64,000 nucleotides of DNA from Hibiscus mutabilis. Lineage: Eukaryota > Streptophyta > Magnoliopsida > Malvales > Malvaceae. The stretch covers positions 35,300,678-35,364,677 of the forward strand of contig CM033725.1 of the NCBI GenBank assembly GCA_019671005.1. The letters are read 5' to 3'. The notes under the pieces are model-generated. The model worked only from the letters and a program-made list of their open reading frames with translations, was not told where the DNA came from and searched no databases. The translations under genes were made by a program, and so were the position numbers. Shown here piece after piece: positions 33,071 through 44,298 of the stretch. The number at the start of each line of letters is the position of its first letter. The first letter of the stretch is position 1.

Positions 33071-33556
33071 ATGTTGGACATATGTGCATCCGAGGAGTCA
33101 TCCTCTAGAAGGGATTACTCTGGAATGAAGCCTTTAGTTATTAAGGCTAAAACGAGAGTTAGCGAGCTAGCGAGAGGTGTAATCTCGAGGCTTATAATTA
33201 AGGCGTCGACCCCGTTTCCATACAAGAATAGCAAGCAGGTTCCTTGGAATTACGCTTGTACGATGGCAGCTCTGGGAGAAACATCTGTTCAAGAGAAAGA
33301 AGAGCCATTCAATGAAGTGAGCCATTTCACAAGGAGTGGAAGGCTCTATTCCCAGCCGATAGTAGAGGATAGAGATGCAGTGCAAAGGAAAGCTGCTGCG
33401 GAAGAACTTGAGAAAGAAGATAATAGAGATTTCTTCAAAGAGAAGCCGACAGCATATCACGAGCCTGTGAAGGAATCAGAGGCTCAAAAATTCTTGAAAA
33501 TCTTAAAACAAAATGAATACAGCGTCATGGAGCAACTCCACAAGCTTCCGGCTTGA
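33071..33556 (+). pseudogene. Tat gag-protease linker
   Basis: Open for 161 codons: MLDICASEESS, then a KASTPFPYKNSKQVPWNY block, then GRLYSQ and KESEAQKFLKILKQNEYSVM. These correspond to the conserved segment just before the protease in this Tat group (FPYxxxxxVPW; RxYxP; EFLKLIKxSEY). Stop at 33554. Function: linker between gag and protease; it probably has a structural role in the precursor. Confidence 0.7.
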
Positions 33557-34257
33557 ATTTCTATGCTTTCTCTACTATTAAGTTTTGAAGGCCACGGTGA
33601 GGCCTTGTTAAAAATTCTGAACCGGGCATTCGTATCAAAGGAGATCACAACCGATAAGATGGATATGTTAGTCGGTAACATTGTTGTTAACAACTTCATT
33701 TCATTCAATGATGAAGAAATACCAAGTGAATGAAGAGGATTGTGCAAGGCTTTACACATCACTACTAGATATAAAGGTCATATGTTACCCGAAGTTCTAA
33801 TTGATAATGGATCAAAATTGAATGTTCTACCGCTAGCTACGTTAAAGAAATTTCCAATAAATAGTTCTCATATGAGAACTTATCAAAATATGGTTAGAGC
33901 ATTTACGGAACTCTGAAGGATGTGTTAGGAAAAATTGAGGTGCCTTTGCAAATTGGATCAACAACCTTCAACATTGAGTTTGTGGTCATGGATATAAGAC
34001 CTAGTTATAGTTGCTCGCTTGGGCACCAGTGGATCCACACAGTAGGAGCGATCCTATCTACTTTACATTAGAAGCTGAAATTTGTGATCGATGGTCAGCT
34101 AATAACTGTCAGTGCAGAGGAAGAAAATCATTGCATCAGTAACCACTGATTCACCCTTTATCGAGATTGATGAGGGTGCGCTCGAGTGTCATTTCAGGAC
34201 ATTAGAGCTAGTCAATGCAACCTTTGTCACTGAAGGGAGCAAGGTGCCAAAACCGAA
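33557..34257 (+). pseudogene. Tat aspartic protease
   Basis: Visible: SLLLSFEGHGEALLKILNRAF, then GHMLPEVLIDNGSKLNVLPL, with DNGS as active site (family DNGS/DTGS, so the catalytic Asp is kept). In a frame shifted after about 33895 come LGKIEVPLQIGSTTFNIEF and YSCSLGHQWIH, the usual flap and C-terminal strands. Stops at 33730 and 34067 and several frameshifts. It would release the mature proteins. Confidence 0.8.
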
Positions 34258-34787
34258 ATTATAAAGCTGTACGAAGATAGAGGTAAAACAAACGCTTGGG
34301 AAAGGAGCTGAAATTGGGAAAGGATTCGGAAAGAGACATCAAGGAAGGTTGTATCTCGTAGTAATCCCAACGAAAAAGGATCGGTTTGGCTTGGGCTTTA
34401 AGCCCAACAAATGGAAAAGAAGGGCTGAAATCAGAAAACATCAAGAGAGGAGAAGAGCTAGATTGAAGGGAGAAGAAATTGAATGGGAGTCGATGACTTT
34501 TCCTCCCCTGAGCCATAAATTTATATCTGGAGGCATGCTGGATCCAAGTTCCCCAATTAGTGCTGAAGAAAAATGAGAGAGCGCCCTATGTGAAGCATTT
34601 GAAAAGCTGAGTATTAATGCTGTGATTGACGAAGAAAAAGAGAGCCAATACCTGTCAATGATTCGCCCTTGCTCTGAGCTTGACAATTGGAATACTGAAG
34701 CAATTCCTATAGTCTTTAAGACATGTTCAGAGTAATTCTCAAAACCAACCCCTTTGCTCCAGGCCCAGAGGCAATAGGGAATCTTAT
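34258..34787 (+). pseudogene. Tat G-patch-like segment and linker
   Basis: Glycine-containing stretch LGKGAEIGKGFGK, then TKKDRFGLGFKPNKWKRR (34349 frame). Some Tat/Ogre polyproteins have a G-patch-like domain in this position between protease and RT (GxGLGxxxxG, then RxGLGYxP). A basic RRARLKGEE tail follows. After the stop at 34574 a decayed linker (INAVIDEEKES, TEAIPIVFKTCSE, PGPEAIGNLM) leads to the intron. The role is unclear; in host proteins G-patches contact RNA helicases. Confidence 0.6.
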
Positions 34788-34968
34788 GTAAAGGGCCTAT
34801 GTCAAACTTTTAATTTGAATTCAATAAAAGATGTATTTACTTAAATCTTGTGTGGCAAGCTTTCTTTTCAAATAAGCCAAAACTAAATGAAAAGCATAAA
34901 GCATAAAAGACATTCCATTCATTTTGTTTCTTCCCTTTGTATATATCTTTTGCCTATTCCTTTTTCAG
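34788..34968 (+). other. Probable intron between protease and RT
   Basis: 181 bp, AT-rich. Donor TAT|GTAAAG follows the GPEAIGNL linker; acceptor CCTTTTTCAG precedes TCTTCATATATC. The two flanking frames are in register across it (2 + 1 codon split). The interior contains stops in all forward frames. Ogre elements are known for an intron at this place. Inference only; no transcript evidence. Confidence 0.6.
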
Positions 34969-35800
34969 GTCTTCATATATCATTGACATAAATGAATCCG
35001 AGTCTGACTTCAAGGTTGACTTTGAATTACATCTATGCTTGGAAGAAGTTGTAAATATTGACAATGAGGAAGAATATGAAGTACCCAGTGATATGCTCAG
35101 AATGGTAAAAAGAGAGGAAAAGCAGATTCTACCACATAAAGAGGAACTAGAAATATTAAACCTCAGAACCGCAGAAGAAAAGCGAGAGGTGAAGATTGGT
35201 ACTACCATCATAGCCAAAATCAGACAAAGTTTGATCGAGCTATTGAAAGAATTTAAAGATATTTTCTTGTGGTTGTATCAAGATATGCCTGGTTTGGACA
35301 CTAACATCGTCATGCATAGGCTCCCTATAAAAGTAGGATGCAAACCTGTAAAGCAAAAGCTTAGAAGAATGAAGGCTAAAACACTCCTCGAGATTAGAGA
35401 TGAGGTAAAGAAGCAATACGATGCTGGATTCCTCGAGGTTGCCAAGTATCTGGAATGGGTGGCGAATATTGTCTCAGTACCGAAGAATGATGGAAAAGTA
35501 CGAATGTATGTTGACTACAGGGACCTCAATAAGGCAAGCCTTAAAGATAATTTCCTGCTCCCACATATTGACACTTTAGTCGACAATACAACTGGTCATT
35601 CACTATTCTCTTTCATGGACAGTTTCTCTGGGTATAACGAGATCAAAATGTGCCCAGAAGACATGGAAAAGATAACTTTTGTGACACTATAGGGAACCTT
35701 TTGTTATAAAGTAATGTCTTTTGGACTCAAGAATGCAGGGGCAACCTATCAAAGGGCCATGGTCACCCTTTTCCATGATATTAATACCACCTATTTCAGG
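34969..35800 (+). pseudogene. Tat reverse transcriptase, catalytic part deleted
   Basis: Blocks present: MVKREEKQILPHKE, EFKDIFLWLYQDMPGLD, HRLPIKVGCKPVKQKLRRM, WVANIVSVPKNDGKVRMYVD, DLNKASLKDNFLLPHIDTL, FSFMDSFSGYNEIKM (first catalytic Asp). After a stop at 35690 come YKVMSFGLKNAGATYQRAM and LFHDI. The frame should then reach YVDD, but near 35787 the sequence jumps to the start of RNase H. About 400 bp (YVDD loop, thumb, connection) is gone and the frame is shifted. It cannot polymerise. Confidence 0.9.
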
Positions 35801-36235
35801 GAGACCACTGTTCTTGTACCTAACAGTCTATGAAAAGTTGATGGGTTGTGTGTTAGTGCAACATGATGATATTGGAAGAAAAGAAAAGGCGATATATTAC
35901 TTGAGCAAGAAATTCACTAATTGCGAAACCAGATATTCGTTGATTGAAAAACTATGTTGTGCTCTGGTCTGGGCAGCTCAAAGGCTAAGACAATATATGC
36001 TTTATCACGTTGCGTAGTTAATCTCGAAGTTGGACCCACTGAAGTTCATGATGGAGGCCCCAGCTCTACCAGGAAGGTTAGCACGTTGGCAAATGTTATT
36101 ATCAAAATTTGATATCCAGTATGTGAGCCAAAAAAAGATAAAAGGGAGTGCCATAGCAAACTTTTTGGAAAGTCGTGCTTGTGATGACTATGAAGCATTA
36201 AACTTTAATTTTCCTGATGAAGACTTGATGTGTAT
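35800..36235 (+). pseudogene. Tat first RNase H
   Basis: Reads GRPLFLYLTVYEKLMGCVLV, EKAIYYLSKKFTNCETRYSL, EKLCCALVWAAQRLRQYML, then LPGRLARWQMLLSKFDIQYV and GSAIANFLESRACDDYE. The first acidic residue of a classical gypsy RNase H (DAS) is replaced by LTV, as usual in Tat elements, whose first RNase H is thought to be degenerate. A stop at 36015 breaks the frame. In this lineage catalysis is probably provided by the following second RNase H. Confidence 0.8.
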
Positions 36236-36259
36236 CTCAGAAGATGATGAGGCTTCAAC

Positions 36260-36824
36260 AGAATCTTGGATTATGAACTTTGATGGTGCAACAAATGCAT
36301 TAGGAAGTGGTATAGGGGCAATTTTGGTTTCACTAGAGGGAGATTATAACCCTTTTACCAGGCATTTGAAGTTTTTCTACACTAATAATATGGCAGAGTA
36401 CGAGGCCTGTATAATGGGACTAAGAGAAGCTATAAGAAGGAAAACCCGTACTTTAAGAGTTTTTGGGGACTCTGTATTGGTCATTTATCAGATATGTGGC
36501 GAATGGGAGACAAAAGATGCAAAGTTGTTGGAATACCACAAGTTGGTCCTTGAGTTGACCAAGGAATTTGATGAGATCACTTTCAAATATCTCCCCAGAG
36601 AAGAAAACCAAATGGCTGATGCTTTAGCCACCTTAGCCGCCATGTTTAGGGTAAATGAAGGTTCTGATATGATGCCCATCAGGTTATATATGCTTGACTC
36701 TCCGACTCATTGTTATGATGTGGAAGAAGAGATGGATGGATTGCCATGGTATCATGACATCTTGCAATATGTAAAATTCCAGCAATACCCACCACAGCTA
36801 CAAAGAATGAAAAAAAATGATTAG
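36260..36824 (+). pseudogene. Tat second (archaeal-type) RNase H
   Basis: Contained in the open frame 36030-36824. ESWIMNFDGATNALGSGIGA carries the first catalytic Asp, NNMAEYEACIMGLREAIRR the Glu, VFGDSVLVIYQICGEW the second Asp, and REENQMADALATLAAM the last Asp. All four acidic positions seem kept. This extra RNase H is a hallmark of the Tat lineage. The domain itself has no stop, making it the best-preserved part of this element. It would digest the RNA strand. Confidence 0.9.
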
Positions 36825-37979
36825 GAAAATGGCCTCAGGGTATGTCCTTAATGGAGAGATTTTATACAAAAGAAGTCGTGATCAAGTGCTTCTAAGATGC
36901 GTGGGAGCTCAATTAATTGTGGAAGAAGTTCATGAAGGAGTCCGCGGAACCCATCCTAGTGGTTTCACCATGGCTAGGAGAATCATACGTCTTGGATATT
37001 ATTGGTCAACATGGAAGGTGATTGCATCAACTATTCTCGCAAATGCCACAAGTGCCAAATCTATGCTAACAAGGTTCATACGCCACCTCAACCTCTTCAT
37101 GTTATGACAGCCCCTTGGCCTTTCTCCATATGGGGCATTGATGTCATCGGTCAGATTCACCCTAAGGCATCAAACAGGCATTGTTTTATCCTGGTAGCCA
37201 TTGATTATTTTATGAAGTGGGTAGAAGCAGCCTCATATGCAAACGTCACCAAATCCACGGTTTGCAAGTTTTTGAAAAAGGAAATCATTTGTCGATATGG
37301 CTTGCTTGAAAGTATCATCGCCGACAATGCCTCTAATTTGAATAATAGGATGATAAGTGGAGTATGTGAGCAATTCAATGTCAAACATCATAATTCTGTG
37401 GTATATCGCCCGAATATGAATGGGGCAGTGGAGGCTGTGAATAAGAATATTAAGAAGATAATTGCAAAAAAGACTGATACCTATAAAGATTGGCACGAGA
37501 AGCTATCGTTTTCCTTATACGCTTATCGAACCACAGTAAGAACTTCCACCGGGGCAACACCTTTCTCATTGGTATATGAGGTATAAGCTGTGCTGCCCAT
37601 TGAGGTTGAGATACCATTGCTCTATGTCGTAATGGAAGCCAAATTAGAAGAGGTAGAATGGATGCAGGCAAGATATTACCAACTTAATTTGATTGATGAA
37701 AAGAGGTTAAAGGTGTTATGTCATGGGCAAATGTACCGAAAAAGGATGATAAGGGCTCACGAGAAGAAAGTTCACCCAAGAGAATTCAAAGGGGGGATTT
37801 TGTGTTGTGGAAAAAGCTACCAATCCAAAGTGATTCTCGAGGAAAATGGGCACCGAATTGGGATGGACCTTACATTGTAACAAAGGTCTTCTCAGGAGGA
37901 GCATTAATTTAGCCAAAATGGAAGGAAACAAACACGAGAACCCGATAATTTCAGATTCAGTTAAAAAGTATTATGTCTG
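36817..37979 (+). pseudogene. Tat integrase
   Basis: Three overlapping frames. Zinc-binding start (VHEGVRGTHPSGFTMARRI, CHKCQIYANKVHTPP), then the core: WPFSIWGIDVIGQI (first Asp), VAIDYFMKWVEA, ESIIADNASNL (second Asp), GAVEAVNKNIKKII (Glu). All catalytic residues are present. A stop at 37584 and frameshifts near 37030 and 37790 break it. The C-terminal block GPYIVTKVFSGGALI is in another frame, and the usual VKKYYV end is at about 37962-37979. It would insert the cDNA into the host chromosome. Confidence 0.9.
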
Positions 37980-38108
37980 AAGAAGAGAAAAAAAAGAAAG
38001 AAGAAAAGAAAAGGAAAAAAGAAAAAAAAAAGAAAAAGAAGAAAAGAAAAAGAAAAAGAAAAAAAAAGAAAAGAAAAGAAAAAGAAGAAAAGAAAAGAGA
38101 AAAAAAAG
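37980..38108 (+). repeat. GA-rich polypurine block after Tat pol
   Basis: About 130 bp that is almost purely A and G on the plus strand (AAAAAGAAAAG-like), directly after the integrase stop. It is simple-sequence DNA. The long frame on its minus strand is a low-complexity artefact. Confidence 0.9.
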
Positions 38109-39608
38109 AAATGGGGGGTTCAAAATGAAAACCCGCAAAAGGCGTTTTGAAACCAAAGGAGGATCTGAGTTGAAAACCCGTAAAGGGTAGCTCAGATAAT
38201 TTGCAAAGGTAGTCCCTCTAAAAATCGATCTTGGGGATTCCATACCTGGAAGTTTCATATCTTAACATTCAAGGCATCTTACAAAATCATGACAAAAGGA
38301 GTTTTGGTTTCTGATATCTGAATGCTTATTCCTTTCTTTGTAATTTATTTTTGTGTTTTTCATGATATTAATAAAATTTTGATGTGCAGACCTTTTCTTT
38401 CCTCCTTTGACATCTTTCCATAAAGCATCTTGCATTGAAATGAGAATTAAAATTTGGCATCACTTGAAATAGACAAAAGATTTTTTTAGCATTACTTTGA
38501 AATTTGTCTAGAAGGGAATTGGAACTATGAGTTATTCTATGGTCAAGTTTGGAGCTTAGGGATAAGGAGCAGCAAACTTGTGAGGAAGTTCAAGATAGAA
38601 ATAGGTTTTGTTGCAAATATCTACGAAGGACCCACAAGAGATGCTTTGACGTTACCTTAAGGCAACATGTTGCAAAACAGAGATGCTTACACAAGATAAT
38701 TTGTTTTCTACAACAATGAGAACAATTTTACAGACATTGGAGGAAATAGTTAAAGATATGAGACATTGGAAGAACATCAGGATTCTAACAAGCCTTTCAC
38801 TGAACATTGATGTATCAACTACAATTGTAACCTGACAAAGGTTAAAAGAGTGCTGAAGAATATGAGGATAAAGTCAGTCCTTCCAGCTAGAAGTACAAGA
38901 AAACTGGATTGAGCGAGCAAATGTGCAAAGATCGTATAATGGTAAAGCAGAAATGATAGAGATGACTATCTATGATTATTTTTGTCAAATCATTGTAGCG
39001 TGCAGTTGCAACCTTCAGACAATTTCCCATACATCAATGATGGCAAACCAATGCATTCCCCATATCCCCACGGAGTTTTGCTCTTAGGTATCCTAGCAAT
39101 AAAGAGCTTCCTTGTTTGAAAAATCAAGACAGAAGTCGCAGGAAGAGATGAATATATGATGAATCCATGATACGGTGTGGTAAATGAAGCAGTCAATGGT
39201 GAAAATTTTCTTTCCAAGGAATGGTCGATGGAATTTTAGCAACAAGAAATTGGTGAAGCCAACTAGAATTGAAAGATGAGTTATTGCAAGTTTTCTTAGT
39301 GCAAAGCCATTTAGCATAGAGAAATGAAAGGAAGTCATACTGTCTTTTCTAATGGGATGAACCAAAAAAACACCCACCATCTATTGCTAGAGTTGAGAAA
39401 ATGTTTGAGATGATATAATCCAAGTTTCCAGAGCTCTATAGTGTCTTCTGTGTCTATCGCTTGAGAAAAATTGTTAAGAAAAAGAACAAAGGAAATAAAA
39501 CATGCATTCATGACTAGGCATCCCTAGGGGTATATGCATCTTAATTGGATCATTTGCATTTGTTTTGACAGATTTTGGAACTAGCCTATCCATCCAAGCA
39601 TAAAGGGA
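38109..39608 (+). other. Tat 3' noncoding region
   Basis: 1.5 kb between pol and the 34 bp repeat array. Tandem-like phrases at 38120-38200 (GAAAACCCGCAAAGG, GAAAACCCGTAAAGG). No protein similarity recognised. Tat/Ogre elements commonly have a long noncoding stretch before the 3' LTR. Confidence 0.6.
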
Positions 39609-40120
39609 TAGAACCTTTTTAGATCATGCTCATCTATTCAGGCATACGGAGAATAGAACCTGCTTATCTATTCAAGCATAAGAAGAATAGAATCTGCCTA
39701 TCCGTTCAGGCATTTGAAGAGTGGAACCTGCTTATCTATTTGAGCACAAGGAGAATAGAACCTGCTCATCTATTCGGGCATACGGAGAATAGAACCTGCT
39801 TACCTATTCGAGCATAAGGAGAATAGAATCTGCCTATCCGTTCGGGCATTTGAAGAGTGGAACCTGTTTATCTATTTGAGCACAAGGGGAATAGAACATA
39901 CTTATCTACTTGGGCATACAGAGAATAGAACCTACTTATCTATTGGAGCATAAGGAGAACAAAATCTACCTATCCGTTCGGGCATTTGGAGAGTGGAACC
40001 TGCTTATCTATTCAAGCACAAGGAGAATAGAATCTGCCTATCCGTTCGGGCCTTTGGAGAAAGGAACTCGCTTATCTATTCAAGCGCGGGGAGAATAAAT
40101 CCCGCCTGTCTTTTTAGGCG
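39609..40120 (+). repeat. 34 bp tandem repeat with 4-unit higher order
   Basis: About 15 consecutive 34 bp monomers of the type GAATAGAACCTGCTTATCTA.. Four monomer subtypes alternate: two ..AACCTGC..ATTCxAGCAT forms, one ..AATCTGCC..CGTTCGGGC, one GAGTGG.. This gives a 136 bp higher-order unit repeated about three times, with decay at both ends. Several monomers carry GAATAG..CTATTC, a 6 bp stem. Tandem repeats in this part of Tat/Ogre elements are known as possible satellite seeds. Confidence 0.95.
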
Positions 40121-40191
40121 TTAACGATTTGGTAATGGGTGAAAATCAGTGTCTTCTTTTCTTTGCTCTATTCCTGTTCCACCGGAATGAC

Positions 40192-40204
40192 CAAAGAGGG
40201 GCAG
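40192..40204 (+). other. Tat polypurine tract
   Basis: CAAAGAGGGGCAG, immediately before the 3' LTR start near 40205-40209. It is the expected primer for plus-strand synthesis. Confidence 0.65.
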
Positions 40205-40208
40205 TTGT

Positions 40209-40918
40209 TGTCACATAATTTTCACCTAACTTCTTTACTTTCGTTGTTTTTGGTTAGGTAATGTTATATAATATTGTTAGTGTTACATCATTCTTAGTAT
40301 ATGTGTTTAGATGTCATATAATATTATACTTAGTGTGTTATAATTAAGTATAGTTGTCATATGTTAGCATATTATGGTAGTTAGAATTAATATAGGTTAT
40401 ATAATAGTTAGATATTAAAATCCAAAATATAAAACATAGCCCAATTGAAATTTATAAAAATATAGTCCATTAAAGATACATTAAGTCCAATTTTATCATT
40501 ATACAAAGGCCTGCTAGCCCAGATACATTCGAATTAAAATAGGAGGCCTAACTATTTGTGTTTCTGCGCAGATAAGGGATCGTTGGATCAAGATAGATCC
40601 AACGACAAGCACGCCTTGTACGTGGGATCCAGCTGGAGGGAGGCAAGCGGCCCGTCATTTGGACCATAGATCAGTGAGCAATCTAACGGCCCAGATTGGT
40701 TAACAATAGAGTACGCGGATCGCAACTCGCACGTGATAGTCACACATTTGACTTTCCAGCTTCTGGTAAGTGTTTCGACTTCTCCGGCAGAGCTCAGGTG
40801 CCGTTCCAATTGTTCTTCACCGATATCATTGCCACCATTTACAATTACCGGTAACAAAAACACAAAATAGAGAGTTAGAAAAGAAACAAAGCAAATCAAA
40901 AGGGCAACCAAACCCTAA
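40209..40918 (+). repeat. Tat 3' LTR, first part
   Basis: Begins TGTCACATAATTTTCACC (the exact first base could be 40205-40209). It is interrupted at 40918 by the minus-strand Tekay element and continues at 51672. AT-rich, noncoding. Confidence 0.7.
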
Positions 40919-43900
40919 TGTAACACCCCATACCTGGGCTAGTAGCAACCTGGCTCGGAAGCGTTACATTAAGGAAGCAAGCAAGAACAATACAATGAAC
41001 AAGCAAGCAATCATACTTACTTAGCAAACAAGTAACCTCATATTTGATTTCAAGTCATCAAGGCATTCGAACAAGGTACTAAATTATTTCCTTTCTTGCT
41101 TTCATTACAAGTTACTACATTATCAATACACTTTACTTCATTTTATCCTTATCATTCGAATGACCCTATGTGTAACATGATTCCAATCAATTCATTGATC
41201 CTTAGTTTGTATACATTTTAACATTATACACTTAAATTTTTAAGCATGATCATTTGGTCATTCAATTTACATGTAACTAGTTTCATTCAAGACTTATTCC
41301 ATGCCTAACCATTCGGCAATCACCTATACACACACTAGGATATTCGTCCTTTACCAATCAAACACACAACTTTCATTTCAAGCAAGACATATACATTAAG
41401 CAAGGCAATCGATTGGAATAGAAGCAAGCATGATTCAATCATCCTACTTTCAATTCAAGCAAGTCAAGTACAATAACAAAGCATTCGATTGTTCTAAGGG
41501 ACTAGTTCAAACATTAGATCATTTCATTCCATCATCATATGCGCAGAAAGAAAATGAGAGTGATAAGTACAAGAATGTACTTAGTGAGGTAGTAACTAAA
41601 TCTAACCATTTGTTATGTCAAGTTTTATGTCATTTAAACAAGATTGAACCTAGCTAGGGTTTCATGCATTAGATTGATCCTAGCTAAGGCTTTCAAGCAT
41701 TAGAAGAATCCTAGCTAAGGATATCAAGCATTAGAGTAATCCTAGCTAAGGATCATAACATTCGGCTATAAAGAATAAGAATCAAGAATTCATATCATGA
41801 ATCAAGCACATCATGCTTACAAAAAAAGTAATCAAGAAAGTCATGCTTACATGACAAGTAACATTCAATTCATGGCTTTCAAAACTAGTAACATATGATG
41901 TAGGATTGTTATTTCATGTATTATCAATTAAACAACCCCCGTGGTACTTAGTTTGTATAGGTAATCGAGTCTCCAACCAACTATTGCCACAAGATGCACC
42001 GTAGTGCTGGTCAAACCCTCCTACTGTCGCCAGAGACCACATACGTACCCTTCGTCTGTCGCCAAATAGGGGCCTTAGCCTTGGACCGTAGTCCACCCTG
42101 ACACAATGAGCTCTAGACTCTAAGGCTTGCCCTTCTACCTAGTCCAACTAGCTACCAATGTTGTTCGATTTACCATTTATTCAAGTGTTTCAAGATCAAG
42201 ATCATGTCAAGCAAGTTCATTTCATATTAGGCTCTTAGGCCATTTGAGCCATAGCTCACATATCATGTAGTTTTCATGTTTCATTTCATCAAGATGAGAT
42301 GATATCTCAAGCAAGTCTTTAGCATTTGATCACATTGCATCATATCACATACAAGCATCCATGTTATCACTTAATCATACTTAAGCATTCGAATTGATCA
42401 TGTATACAAGGTTGGGATCAGGTTTCATGCATTACTTTAGTCATTCTTCCTTATTAGGTCAAGTCCTTATTATGTTCATTTAACATTTCAAGAATGTAAA
42501 CAAGAATGCATTGGTTAGGACCTAGTCCTAACACTAGAGATAACTACACTCACAATACTACAAGATTAGCTAGTCTTGGATCCACACTCCTTTGTTCTTG
42601 GCTTTAGGATGATCCACTCTATCCTCTTCCACCAAGTTTACTCCTGGTTCTATCACATTACAAGTACAAACATGTCAAGACAAGATCATATGATCAATCA
42701 ATCAAAGCAATGTTACAAGCATATAACATTCATAATTCTGGCAGCATACCATATACATTTTCCATTACACTTAACTACACTTATCTATAATCTAGTTCAT
42801 GTAAAACAAGGTAGAATCAATGTCCTAAAACTTTTTAAAAAACAGTTTACAAATTGCCACAAAACAGTGTGCAATTACCTATACTGCTGCTGCTAGGCAG
42901 CATGCACTCTAGTCACTTAATCATGCATAACTTTCATTCCGTACATTGGAATTTCAATTGGTTTACACTGTTGGAAAGCTTATGTTGTTTTCTTTATGAC
43001 CATACAAGGCTTGCATTTTAGTTCCCTTCCAATTAATACAGTTTTTAACTTAAAGATAGGGTAATTTCTCACACTGGACAGTTTGCACTGTCCCTAGTGT
43101 TTCTTCTCTACATTTCATACAACCCAGAATTCAGTTATGTTTTCTCCTAATGAATTTAAACATATCAAGGTGTTGTCCATAAAAATTTCAGCCTTAAGTT
43201 CATTATATACAATTTATAGTGATTTTTCAAAGTTACTGCCCAGAATAGAGCATTCTGGGCAGATTACACTAGGTTGAATTTCTAGCTTCTTAACTTATTT
43301 TAGCAAGGTCCTAACGTGGAAATTCAATTCATGTTCATGTTCTTACATGTCTAGGTCATTATAATTCACCTATAAATGTGCTTAAAACAGGGTATTAACA
43401 TGTTGAACCTAATTTGATCTATTTGATCAACATTGCACATCCATTTCATCAACTAGGCAGTCCATTACCTAATTTAACTAGTACAATTAGGTGTAGCCAT
43501 TTTCCAGAAACATATGTATTCAATTCAATCTTCATTTTATCTAGCAACATGATCAAAACAGGGTTCTATGTTCAATTGACATGTTTACACATTTTCTCTA
43601 TCAAAACAATCCCTAATCAAGGTTGTTTTCGACCATGTACATATTTCCCATATTTCCAGCAACTATGCATCTTTTCTATATCAAATTGGTTACTATATAT
43701 CACAATTTAAAGTTCAAATTGAAGCTAGCATGACCCTAACATGTATAACAATCATCCAATTCAATCTATGCAACAAGAACATTATCATTTGCATATTCAA
43801 ACAATCTATAAAATGTAAAGTCAAGCATTATACCTTCTCCAAGCTAAATTTGATCAATGGATGAATCAAAAAGCATGAATTGAAGGTGTTTGCTTGAAGC

Positions 43901-44283
43901 TCTTCTCTCCCCTTTATCTCTCAAGCAATTCGGCCAAGGAGATAATTTTGGGGAGGAAGATGACAATATTTTTGGTTATTTTCCCCCTTTGGTCGTGAGT
44001 CACCATTAGATGGCACATGTTCTATTCATTTGAGAACATGTGTCAAGGCCCTTAATCTTAATCCTAATTGCAAGCAAACCATAGAGTTTTGCATGTTCAC
44101 ATTTCCATCCTTCCATTTATGCCTTCTAGTTTTAATTTCAATTCAATTTGGTTCTAATTTCACTTATTTGATTTTAAGGATGGCCAATGTTCTTTCTTTT
44201 TTTTAAATTGATTAACTTATGAATTCAATTAGCCTATAGTTTAGATTGTGGTAACATTTCTAGGCCAATTTTAGGGTGTTACA
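40919..44283 (-). repeat. Tekay 3' LTR (minus strand)
   Basis: 3365 bp. On the minus strand it starts TGTAACACCCTAAAATTGG at 44283 and ends in a GTTACA block at 40919. Compared with the partner LTR it lacks about 280 bp near 41550 and has four instead of six CCTAGCTAAGG units (41640-41760). Chance frames at 42576-42896 and 43414-43710 are not genes. Confidence 0.9.
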
Positions 44284-44298
44284 ATTCTCCTCCCCTTC
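44284..44298 (-). other. Tekay polypurine tract
   Basis: The minus strand reads GAAGGGGAGGAGAAT, directly before the 3' LTR start TGTAACACCC. It is a textbook position for plus-strand priming. Confidence 0.85.

Noticed and set aside
37971..38258. Minus-strand Phe/Ser/Leu-rich frame
   Set aside because: Reverse strand of the GA tract; low complexity.
39609..40120. CRISPR-like array of 34 bp repeats
   Set aside because: No spacers; monomers are contiguous, and the context is a plant Tat element.
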